A DNA stretch of 41,500 nt, from assembly GCA_021816925.1 (NCBI GenBank), contig JAKAWQ010000033.1, forward strand, positions 1 through 41,500, given 5' to 3'. This document shows, in pieces, positions 1 through 6,761 of the stretch (positions are counted from its first letter, which is position 1; every line of letters starts with the position of its first letter). A program made the translations under genes and the position numbers. The notes beneath the pieces were generated by a model, which saw only the letters and a program-made list of their open reading frames with translations, was not told where the DNA came from and did no database searches. Origin of the DNA: Pseudomonadota bacterium (GTDB lineage Bacteria > Pseudomonadota > Alphaproteobacteria > Acetobacterales > Acetobacteraceae).

Positions 1-1381
1 GCGGTGCCTTGCCGGTGAGCAGCTTGGCAGCGACGCAATCCGCGAAGGTGAACCAAAGCGGCGTTCGGCTGCTCAGATAGTTGAGGCCGATCGTGTAATG
101 CTTTTCGTCTCCGTATTTTGCCCGGACCGGGAAGAGATCAGCGTCAGGGGCGACCTGCACCAGCACAGGCAGGGACCGCCAGAAGATTCGCCCTTGCAGG
201 TCTTCGAGTGTCACCCTGGCCAGCAGGCTCCGTGCCTCTTCGGTCGCATCCCGCCACGTCATGCCGCGGGCGATGACGAACCGCCAGAGCTCCATCAGCG
301 TGCAGACCGTCGGATACATCGAGAGGAAGTCGCAATACGCGACCTGGCGGACGACGCGGCGGATGCGCACCTCGGAACGGCCGCCGTAATAGGTGCCGAG
401 GATCACGCCGATCAGCGCGGGTGGCGCCTCCGGCTGCACCTCGTGCCACGGCTTGATGCCCATCTTTTTGAGGTATGCCTTGCCGATCCCGGCTTCGCTC
501 AGGATGTGGTTGGCTGGCGTGCCGGTCAGGCCGTGCCCCGCATAGCGTTCGCGCAATGCCTGATAGCATTCCCACGTGGTCTGCACGTCCTGAGCGGCAT
601 AGGCGAGATAGGCTTCGGTCAATGGTCCGCCGTGCTCGTCCGTGTAGAGCTTCCGCGCCGGAACATCGAGGAACTCGGCGAGGCCGCCGAGGCTGAAGGT
701 GCGCGCGGTGAGGGCGGCGGCGAGCGTCTTCACGTCGATGAAATAGCCGCGCCGAGCCGGCACCCTGAACCCACGCCGGCGCATGCCGCGTGGCGTGCGC
801 TGCCCGCGCTTGGCGACAAACCGGATCAGCGCGGCGCGGCGGGAGAGATGCTTGACCTGGAGCGCCGGCCGGTGCGGGTTCGGGCTGAGTTGCAGGGAGA
901 ACCCACCGCGCATGGTCTTGCCGCGGGCCGAGGCGTGGCGAACGGCGAGCCGGGAAAGATCGAAAGGAAGGTTGAACCCGACCACGGCGGCGCCACAGTC
1001 ATAGGCAACGCCATAGAAAATGCCGTCGATGAACTCGGATGCCGTCATCAGGTTGTGTCCTGATGCTTCGGCATATCGGGCGATCACGGCGTGCTCGGCT
1101 TCGGTCAGGCTCTCGGGATCGTAGAAGATGCCGGTTTCGTCGAACCGATCGCCCTTGCGGAGCTGGTAGCAACCGAAGCGGAATTGCTGCGCCGCGTCGA
1201 TCGTCGTCTCGGTATCGAAGATGAGGGTCCAATCCGACGGGCCGATGTCCCGCACTTGGCGCCACCGCGCGGGTCGCGCGGGCTTTCCACTGGCCCAGGT
1301 GCCGTCATCGAGGAACGCGCGCACCGCAATCGGCAACGCATCCGTGGCTGGCCGTTCGGCTGCAATAATTGGTGGAGTCAT
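1..1381 (-). CDS. Family-B DNA polymerase with 3'-5' exonuclease domain (C-terminus outside window)
   Basis: The frame starts with ATG at 1381, overlapping the stop of the HNH gene by 4 bases (ATGA), and runs open for 460 codons to the window edge. Seen motifs, in the order expected for family-B polymerases: Exo I FDTET (D56, E58), Exo II NLPFD (N137, D141), Exo III YAAQD (Y261, D265), the YxGG linker motif YYGGR (331-335), then polymerase motif A DFLSMYPT (D351-T358). Motifs B and C would lie beyond the edge. The exonuclease acidic residues and the motif A aspartate are intact, so proofreading and synthesis are both plausible. The short spacing between YxGG and motif A resembles protein-primed enzymes, but the terminal-protein insertions cannot be judged here. 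It is the last visible gene of the ParB-Mom-HNH operon. Bacterial genomes rarely carry such polymerases outside phages, plasmids and casposons. Confidence 0.85.
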   Translation of the reverse strand, partial: MTPPIIAAERPATDALPIAVRAFLDDGTWASGKPARPARWRQVRDIGPSDWTLIFDTETTIDAAQQFRFGCYQLRKGDRFDETGIFYDPESLTEAEHAVIARYAEASGHNLMTASEFIDGIFYGVAYDCGAAVVGFNLPFDLSRLAVRHASARGKTMRGGFSLQLSPNPHRPALQVKHLSRRAALIRFVAKRGQRTPRGMRRRGFRVPARRGYFIDVKTLAAALTARTFSLGGLAEFLDVPARKLYTDEHGGPLTEAYLAYAAQDVQTTWECYQALRERYAGHGLTGTPANHILSEAGIGKAYLKKMGIKPWHEVQPEAPPALIGVILGTYYGGRSEVRIRRVVRQVAYCDFLSMYPTVCTLMELWRFVIARGMTWRDATEEARSLLARVTLEDLQGRIFWRSLPVLVQVAPDADLFPVRAKYGDEKHYTIGLNYLSSRTPLWFTFADCVAAKLLTGKAP

Positions 1382-1800
1382 GATGCTGTCGGGCCAATTG
1401 GTGCTGTCGTGACAGGCTGCGCTCGCTCCAGCAAGGATTCGCCCGCTTGGTAGAGCCACGGCACGACAGTTTCGCAAAGCGCTTCCAGGCCGTCAGGGAG
1501 CCGGTCCTTGACGGCGTCGAGGATATCGGCGAGCCCGAACAGGACCGCCGCGATCGCCGCGAGCAACGGGTCGGAACCCGGCTTGGCGACGGGGTGTTCC
1601 TTCTGCATTTCGGTCTGTTTCCGGTGACAATTCCGACAAAGGATGGCGCTCACGCCGTCATTCGCCCGACCGCCGATGTGGTGGCGTTCGAGGCAGAACG
1701 GGGTGCCTTCGTTGCAAATTGCACAGTGCGGGTTGTTGCTCCCGATGCGTTCGAGGGCCGCTTGCAATCGGACCTCGCGGCTTAATACCCTCTTGTCCAT
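1378..1800 (-). CDS. HNH endonuclease family protein
   Basis: A 140-residue protein. The zinc-ribbon HNH core is visible: CAIC at 26-29, the HH pair at 40-41, N47, and CRNCH at 55-59. This matches small HNH nucleases with four zinc-binding cysteines, which cut or nick DNA. After residue 75 comes an Ala/Leu-rich, largely hydrophobic helix (about 79-95) and an unrecognised tail. The start at 1800 is chosen because GGAG lies about 12 bases upstream and the homology begins shortly after it; the frame is open further upstream but would overlap the preceding gene. Its 3' end overlaps the polymerase start (ATGA). HNH nucleases are regular companions of Cas1 and PolB in casposons, and also of phage packaging modules, so the context fits a mobile element. 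The substrate is unknown. Confidence 0.8.
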   Translation of the reverse strand: MDKRVLSREVRLQAALERIGSNNPHCAICNEGTPFCLERHHIGGRANDGVSAILCRNCHRKQTEMQKEHPVAKPGSDPLLAAIAAVLFGLADILDAVKDRLPDGLEALCETVVPWLYQAGESLLERAQPVTTAPIGPTAS

Positions 1801-1819
1801 CTCGAATGGCTTTCTCCAC

Positions 1820-2413
1820 TCAAACAACGATGCGGTAGACATCCTCGAAGGTCTCGGCTCCGGTGCCTTCGAGCTCGTAGAGGGTGTTGGGGTCGGTCTC
1901 GAAGGAGTGGGTCCTGCCCGAGGTGTCGGTGATCCACTTCCGCCGGAACGGCGCCAGGAACCCCGGATCGTTGCTGCCGAGAAACTGCCCGACTGCCGAC
2001 ATGTAGGCGCCGATCTCGTGCGCGGCATCCGGCCTGACCGTGACGGTGATTGCCTCGCCGTTGCTGTAAAGGAGCATGCGGCGGCGGCGGCGGTCGGGGC
2101 CGACAACCCATTTCCGGCCGCGACGCCTGACCATGCGGGTGCGGAGCGCATAGCGGCGCAGGCGCTCCGGCGAGACATGGACGGACCGCGCGCTTTCGGT
2201 GAGCGATTTGCCGGAGCGGAGCCCGTGCAATCCCGCCTCGAGCCGGGCGTCATAAACGAGAGCCGATTTCTCAGGCGATTTGACCGGACGGACCGTGGCT
2301 TCGTGCGGCTTCGGATGACCGCGGGCCTGTGAGCGGCTCAGCCCGCGGGCAAACCCGCGCTCGATGCGGCGCGCATACTCGGCGCGAAAGTCGCGCGGCT
2401 TCCGGTTCTTCAT
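1820..2413 (-). CDS. Conserved-looking protein of unknown function between Mom-like and HNH genes
   Basis: A 197-residue protein starting at ATG 2413, overlapping the stop of the Mom-like gene by 4 bases (ATGA), which decides the start. The N-terminal 40 residues are strongly basic. Residues about 63-85 (GLRSGKSLTESARSVHVSPE) read like a helix-turn-helix, followed by a basic stretch with five consecutive arginines near residue 106 and a C-terminal mixed alpha/beta part ending in TFEDVYRIVV. I do not recognise the family. The HTH-like segment and basic charge suggest DNA binding, which is an inference. Its fixed place between a DNA-modification gene and a nuclease gene, with start/stop overlap upstream, suggests it works with them. 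Confidence 0.75.
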   Translation of the reverse strand: MKNRKPRDFRAEYARRIERGFARGLSRSQARGHPKPHEATVRPVKSPEKSALVYDARLEAGLHGLRSGKSLTESARSVHVSPERLRRYALRTRMVRRRGRKWVVGPDRRRRRMLLYSNGEAITVTVRPDAAHEIGAYMSAVGQFLGSNDPGFLAPFRRKWITDTSGRTHSFETDPNTLYELEGTGAETFEDVYRIVV

Positions 2414-3147
2414 GGCACCACCGCCCGCGGGTAGGGCCGTGGCCGATCGCGCAGGCGCCAACGCCATGCCGGGTCGAGCACATACGCGTAACGATGCTTG
2501 CCGCTCACCACCGCCTGGCGGGCCGGGATCCCGGTGCGGCGGAGGTGCCCGACGGCGTTGCTGCCGAGCCGGTCATAGACCGTGCGGGGGTGCAAGGCCC
2601 GTCCGTCGCCGAGATCGACGTAACTCGGTGGTGCGCCTTGCCCGAGATAGAGCCAGCCGGTCGCCTGGTAGATCGTGCCGACATGACCCGCCGCCGGGTC
2701 GGCATAGGAGAGCAAGAGCTTCCAGCGGCCGTCCCGGCGCAGGATCCGCAGTACGACTCCAATGACCCGGCTTTCGGCGTTCTTCGGAATCTCGTCCCGG
2801 AGCCACAAGCGAGCCAGCGTTGCGACCTGCTGCGGGGAGGCGCCGAGAAGCGCACGGTGGCCTTGACGTGCCCCGGCGGTGAAAACCATCGCCCCGACGA
2901 GATCGGCGCCGGCAAAGACCGCGAAGCACCGCCACGCCGCGGAGGGCATGCTGTGCAGGTAGTGATGTTCGACGATCAGCGGGCGGACGACGCCGGGTGG
3001 CGCCGGCCGGACGATCAGCGCCTTGGGCGAGGGCAGCGTGCCCCGCGAGGGGAGCGTCGGGGTCGGACTCGCACCGCCATCTGCGCGGGGGCTCCGCGCT
3101 GTCCTGCTTTGAACGACCGACGCAACGGGATGAGGACAGGCCCTCAC
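2410..3147 (-). CDS. Mom-like DNA modification protein (GNAT-fold)
   Basis: A 245-residue protein, close to the length of phage Mu Mom. Recognisable blocks: HHYLHSMP at 61-68, ARLWLRDEIPKNAESRV at 112-128, and the strongest signature, LSYADPAAGHVGTIYQATGW at 146-165. These correspond to the Mom family, which converts adenine to a methylcarbamoyl form and so protects phage DNA from restriction. The start is GTG at 3147, overlapping the ParB-like stop (GTGA). The first 50 residues are low-complexity; residues 27-41 (ASPTPTLPSRGTLPS) resemble translated copies of the dispersed GGGAGAGGG/GGGTGAGGG repeat found elsewhere in the window, so the N-terminus may carry repeat-derived sequence. A plain GNAT acetyltransferase is the alternative. 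Coupled with a ParB-like gene upstream and a downstream unknown gene by overlaps. Confidence 0.75.
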   Translation of the reverse strand: MRACPHPVASVVQSRTARSPRADGGASPTPTLPSRGTLPSPKALIVRPAPPGVVRPLIVEHHYLHSMPSAAWRCFAVFAGADLVGAMVFTAGARQGHRALLGASPQQVATLARLWLRDEIPKNAESRVIGVVLRILRRDGRWKLLLSYADPAAGHVGTIYQATGWLYLGQGAPPSYVDLGDGRALHPRTVYDRLGSNAVGHLRRTGIPARQAVVSGKHRYAYVLDPAWRWRLRDRPRPYPRAVVP

Positions 3148-3947
3148 GACGGCTCGTCCCGGTAGCCAAGGGTAATCGCGACATCGAGGATGTTGCGCGC
3201 CGACCAGCCGAGCCGCTCGCCGAGTCCTTCCGCCTTCTCCGCGCCGAGAACGACCCGGCAGGCTTCGGCACCGGCCGCGATGGTCTCGAAGCCAGCGAGT
3301 TCATTCTGCTCCTCGAGTACCGCGGCCAGCCGTTCCAGATAACGGACGAGCTTGCGCTGGGCGATCCGTTCGGCCGGAGTGACGTGGCGTTCCAGGGTTT
3401 CGTTCAGGGGTGCCAGTACGGCCTCAAGCCCGGTGCCGCCGGCCGGCTTGCCGGCCGCGGGGTAGCTCCGCCCGTCGCGTCCCTTGCGAACTTCTGCCGG
3501 CGCGATCTCGGCCTGACGCTCCAACTCCTCACGCACCCTGGCGACGGTCGGCTGCACCAGCCCGGCGCGACGGCCGATCTCGCGGTCCGACCAATCGGGA
3601 TGGGCGCGCAGAAGCCGGGCCGCAAAAGCCCGACGATCCGAAAGCGTCAGCGGCTTGCCGTGCGCGGCGTTGAGCGCGAAGGCAAGAGCGGCAAGGTCGC
3701 CATCCGCCGGCGCTTCCAGCACTTCCACCGGCACCTGCTCGAGCCCGAGGTTCTGTGCGGCGGCGAAACGGTGGAACCCATCCACGAGCACATAGAGATG
3801 GCCCCGCTTCACCGCCTTCAGCGGTGGCCAGGCCTCCGCTATCGCCTCGAGGTCGCGCACGTGCGCGGGGTCGAGACCCTCCACTCGAGGCTGCAAAGCG
3901 GCGTCACAGGATATCTCTCGGAAGATGGCGGAAATGGTAGCCTGCAT
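3144..3947 (-). CDS. ParB/Srx-fold protein (ParB N-terminal domain)
   Basis: A 267-residue protein. The N-terminal ParB-like domain is seen with VDGFHRFAAA at 55-64 (the nucleotide-binding GxxR-type box) and the typical LNAAHGKPLTLSDRR segment at 92-106, followed by an HTH around 115-140 (HPDWSDREIGRRAGLVQPTV). Chromosomal ParB loads on parS as a CTP-dependent clamp; stand-alone members of this fold in mobile elements act in partition, transcription control or modification. No ParA ATPase is next to it, so partition is not the obvious job. It is the first gene of the left operon and is divergent from the MerR-like gene; an AAGG sits about 11 bases before the ATG at 3947. The following Mom-like gene overlaps it by 4 bases, suggesting that the two products work together, as seen for ParB-like/Mom gene pairs in phages. 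Confidence 0.85.
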   Translation of the reverse strand: MQATISAIFREISCDAALQPRVEGLDPAHVRDLEAIAEAWPPLKAVKRGHLYVLVDGFHRFAAAQNLGLEQVPVEVLEAPADGDLAALAFALNAAHGKPLTLSDRRAFAARLLRAHPDWSDREIGRRAGLVQPTVARVREELERQAEIAPAEVRKGRDGRSYPAAGKPAGGTGLEAVLAPLNETLERHVTPAERIAQRKLVRYLERLAAVLEEQNELAGFETIAAGAEACRVVLGAEKAEGLGERLGWSARNILDVAITLGYRDEPS

Positions 3948-4011
3948 AGCGATTTAGACCTTCGGCTGATCAATAATGTTAGCCGTATATAGCAATGCCG
4001 GTGGAGACTTC

Positions 4012-4040
4012 TTGCAGGGAGTTATGTAAGGCTGTATTAT
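4012..4040 (+). promoter_or_regulatory. Candidate promoter of the MerR-like/cas1 operon, possibly leaderless
   Basis: In the 91-base AT-rich gap between divergent genes, TTGCAG (4012-4017) and TATTAT (4035-4040) are 17 bases apart. TATTAT matches the sigma-70 -10 box at five of six positions; the -35 match is weak. Transcription would then begin near 4047, beside the second ATG (4048) of the downstream gene, giving a leaderless mRNA. The gap also holds AT-rich partial symmetry around 3981-3990 (agccgtatatagc), a possible operator. Assigned by eye only. Confidence 0.3.
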
Positions 4041-5244
4041 GCCCACTATGGACGATCAGGATTGCTCCGAGCCGGCGTCGGTTATCCTCAGCCGGGCAAG
4101 ACAAGCGGGCTTCAGCGTGTCAGACGCTCAATTGGCCCGCTGGCATCGCGACGGGTTGTTGCCAAGGCCGTCGACGCGTTCGCTGGGAAGAGGGCGAGGC
4201 ACGCAGACGATCTATCCGGCCGGCACCGGGAAGCAACTTTTCGACCTCTGCCGACTTCACCGAAAGCATCGGCATCTCGGCGATGTCACTTGGCGCTTGT
4301 GGTTTCTGGGCTATCCCGTCTCCGAACGCCTTTGGCACTCGAAGCTGCAATCCTGGGCGGCCGAATTGGACCGCTCGATCGCCGAGATCGAACAGTTGGC
4401 GTACCCGGACGGCGATGATTTTTTGTCCGATGAAGCCCTCGACGCCATCGAGAGCGCGGCCTCGCGCCGCTTTGCCTCTGAGCAGCTCCTTCAGGCACGC
4501 AAGCGGGTCGGCCGGAAGAACTTCCCGACGTTGTTACGCCTCGTAATCGAGCTTGCAACCGGCAGGTTTTCCGGCTCACCCGCCGGTGACGGCGACGGTG
4601 ATGAGGAGCGCCAGCTTGATATGGCGATCCTGGAAAGGAGCTTTGGGTTTCAGCGTGCCCGCACCGACCGCATCGGGTCCGTCGGGCCGTGGCTCCAGGG
4701 CGACATCACGCCGACCTTGGCTGAAGTGGCCGACCTGCTGCAACAGATGAAGTTCACCTCGATCCTAAAGACCACTTCAGCGGCCGATCTGGCGCAGGCC
4801 CGCGAAGAGTTGTCCGGACTGCTCTCTATGATGATCGATTGCTCTTCGGTCCTGGAAGCAATGTTCGGCAGGCATGCCTTCGGCTATGGCGTCTTTGCCA
4901 GACTTGTCGAGACCGGAAGCGCCCGCAATCTCGGATGGATGCTCATCGTATGGTGTGCGTTCCGGCGGGTGCCGAAATTTGCCAACGGGATGCGCGAACT
5001 GCTCCGCTTGCCGCCGGCGGTGCGCATGCTCAGTGAGAACTACCGGAAAATTACCCTGCTCCGTACCGAGGTTCCGGCATTCGCGGCAGCCCTCAGCGAA
5101 CGAACGCTTGCCACGACGCTTCGCAGCGCGCGCAAAGCCCAAAGCCATCACGCAGAACTTGCACGCATCGGCGCCGCTCATAAAGATGAAGTGATGGCCT
5201 TTCTCTCTCGCCACCCCGAGGTTGGATCACAACATGAGGAATAG
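4039..5244 (+). CDS. MerR-like helix-turn-helix protein, first gene of the cas1 operon
   Basis: A 401-residue protein (398 if the second ATG at 4048 is used, which the predicted promoter favours). Residues 24-75 look like a MerR-type winged HTH: VSDAQLARWHRDGLLPRPS, a basic wing, then TIYPAGTGKQLFDLCRLHRK. The remainder is alpha-helical with no family I recognise; residues about 280-315 contain a hydrophobic stretch (RNLGWMLIVWCAF) that may be buried or membrane-associated. MerR-type heads usually bind an operator near their own promoter or recognise element ends. It overlaps the cas1 start by 11 bases, so both are made from one mRNA. Casposons regularly encode HTH proteins beside Cas1, which suits a regulator or end-binding accessory role, but this is inference. 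Confidence 0.75.
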   Translation: MPTMDDQDCSEPASVILSRARQAGFSVSDAQLARWHRDGLLPRPSTRSLGRGRGTQTIYPAGTGKQLFDLCRLHRKHRHLGDVTWRLWFLGYPVSERLWHSKLQSWAAELDRSIAEIEQLAYPDGDDFLSDEALDAIESAASRRFASEQLLQARKRVGRKNFPTLLRLVIELATGRFSGSPAGDGDGDEERQLDMAILERSFGFQRARTDRIGSVGPWLQGDITPTLAEVADLLQQMKFTSILKTTSAADLAQAREELSGLLSMMIDCSSVLEAMFGRHAFGYGVFARLVETGSARNLGWMLIVWCAFRRVPKFANGMRELLRLPPAVRMLSENYRKITLLRTEVPAFAAALSERTLATTLRSARKAQSHHAELARIGAAHKDEVMAFLSRHPEVGSQHEE

Positions 5245-6469
5245 ACCAGCCCATCAGCAGCACGGTACGAGCGCTGCGCGATCCTGCGAGGTATTGCGCG
5301 GGGCCACCGACGAAACGGGCGAAGGTCCATGGGCGGAACGCAGCGCATTCTGGCGCGAGCAATTCGACAAGCCCGCAAACAAGCGCGCCGCCAAGCAGCG
5401 GGAACGTCAGCCGCTCATCCTGAGCGGCCACGGGATGGGGCTCCGGATCAACCACGGTGCGCTCGAAGTCCGCAACGGTTTCACCCACTACCCGCAGACC
5501 CGGGAACAATGGCGCCTATTCCCGGGTGATCCCAGGCTCCCGTCCCGCATCGTCCTGCTCGACGGCAGTGGCGCTGTCACGCTCGACGTTCTGGCGTGGC
5601 TTGCCGAGCAGAACATCCCCCTGATCCAGTTCGACTGGCGCGGCAACGTGGTCGCTGCGATCGGCACCAACAGCCTTGGGGCGGATCCCCTCCTGCTCCA
5701 ACGGCAGGTGATGGCGGCGGAGAACCCAAAGCGCTCCGTCGCTATCGCCGCTTGGTTGGTCCGCGAGAAGCTCCGATCCAGCCGGCTTACCCTCGAGCGG
5801 ATGGCGCCAGCGTCCGCCGCCCGGGAAGCCGCCATTGCCCGGATCGAGGGGGAGATCGCCCGCCTGGGCCAGCCGTGGGCCGGATCGAAGACCGCCCTGC
5901 TCGGCCTCGAAGGCAAATGTGCCGAGGTCTACTTCAACGCGTGGCGCGCCATACCGCTTGCCTGGAAGGGCACAGACCGCCGGCCGATCCCAGATACGTG
6001 GCGCGCGGTCGGCATCCGCGGCACCAGCAAGGGCCGGCGGAACCGCTTTGCCCGACACCCCGTCCAGGCAATGCTCAATTACGGCTACGCGGTGCTCGAA
6101 AGCCAGGTCCGGATCGAAACCGCCCGGGTCGGGCTCGACCTGGCCACCGGCTTCCTGCACGAAATGCGCTCCGACCGGCCGGCGCTGATCCTCGACCTGA
6201 TGGAGCCCCTCCGCCCGGCCATCGACGCGAGCGTGCTCGGCTTCGCAACGGCGCAGACCTTCACGCCCGCCGATTTCACCATTGGCCGCGATGGTACCTG
6301 CCGGCTGCATCCTCAATTGGCCCGCCGAGTTGTCGCCGAGATCGGGCCAATCGAGGTAATCCCGCCTATCCTCGCTGCGCTCCTCGATCGCATCGGACAT
6401 AAGCCGCCGCCGGCCATCCCTCACCGGAGCAAGGCGTGGTTGGCGCAGAAGGGTTTGCTTTCGTTGTGA
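5234..6469 (+). CDS. cas1: Cas1 integrase/endonuclease homologue, no cas2 or CRISPR nearby
   Basis: A 411-residue Cas1. The N-terminal beta domain shows SGHGMGLRINHGALEVRNG (64-82) and LLDGSGAVTLDVLAWLAEQN (108-127). The helical catalytic domain shows LEGKCAEVYF (225-234) with metal ligand E226, NRFARHPVQAMLNYGYAVLE (270-289), then GFLHEM with H309 and LILDLMEPLRP with D321 and E324. All residues that coordinate the metal in Cas1 are present, so it should be an active DNA integrase. It is longer than CRISPR Cas1 (about 300-340) because of a roughly 60-residue polar N-terminal extension. The ATG at 5234 is chosen over TTG 5222 because GAGG at 5218-5221 is correctly spaced only for the ATG. No cas2, cas4 or effector gene and no array lie in the window; the partners are an HTH gene before and a small gene plus restriction enzyme after. 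This points to a casposase or solo Cas1 rather than a CRISPR adaptation protein. Confidence 0.92.
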   Translation: MRNRPAHQQHGTSAARSCEVLRGATDETGEGPWAERSAFWREQFDKPANKRAAKQRERQPLILSGHGMGLRINHGALEVRNGFTHYPQTREQWRLFPGDPRLPSRIVLLDGSGAVTLDVLAWLAEQNIPLIQFDWRGNVVAAIGTNSLGADPLLLQRQVMAAENPKRSVAIAAWLVREKLRSSRLTLERMAPASAAREAAIARIEGEIARLGQPWAGSKTALLGLEGKCAEVYFNAWRAIPLAWKGTDRRPIPDTWRAVGIRGTSKGRRNRFARHPVQAMLNYGYAVLESQVRIETARVGLDLATGFLHEMRSDRPALILDLMEPLRPAIDASVLGFATAQTFTPADFTIGRDGTCRLHPQLARRVVAEIGPIEVIPPILAALLDRIGHKPPPAIPHRSKAWLAQKGLLSL

Positions 6470-6485
6470 ATGTGGAGATCAGGGA

Positions 6486-6761
6486 ATGGCACGTTTTTAC
6501 CCGCCGGAGATTTCCCGGAAGGATTACGAAGACCTATCTAGACAATTTCCCGGCGCCTTTCCCGATGCGTATGGGGCTTGGTGCTGGAATCACGATAAAA
6601 ACAATGCTCAGCTACAAGGAAGCGGCCACACTATCGAGTTGGTGCAGGTAGATACGAACGCGTTTCTTCGATACTGCTCGGAGAAGAAAATACCTGTCAC
6701 GGCCGGAGCGCTCGATCAATTTGCAAATTGGTTTGGCTTGCAAGGGAAGCACGGCACGTGA
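6486..6761 (+). CDS. Small protein of unknown function between cas1 and the restriction-modification gene
   Basis: A 91-residue protein, 16 bases after cas1, with a GGAG about 10 bases before its ATG. Sequence is soluble and aromatic-rich (FPDAYGAWCW, FANWFGLQG), with no motif I recognise. Its TGA shares one base with the ATG of the restriction-modification gene (TGATG), so it is probably translated in coupling with it. A co-factor or regulator of either neighbour is possible but not shown. Confidence 0.7.
   Translation: MARFYPPEISRKDYEDLSRQFPGAFPDAYGAWCWNHDKNNAQLQGSGHTIELVQVDTNAFLRYCSEKKIPVTAGALDQFANWFGLQGKHGT

Noticed and set aside
98-1063. Plus-strand open frame of 321 codons
   Set aside because: It is the antisense shadow of the polymerase gene, whose motifs on the minus strand are clear; the plus-strand product is Arg/His/Ala-rich with no fold.
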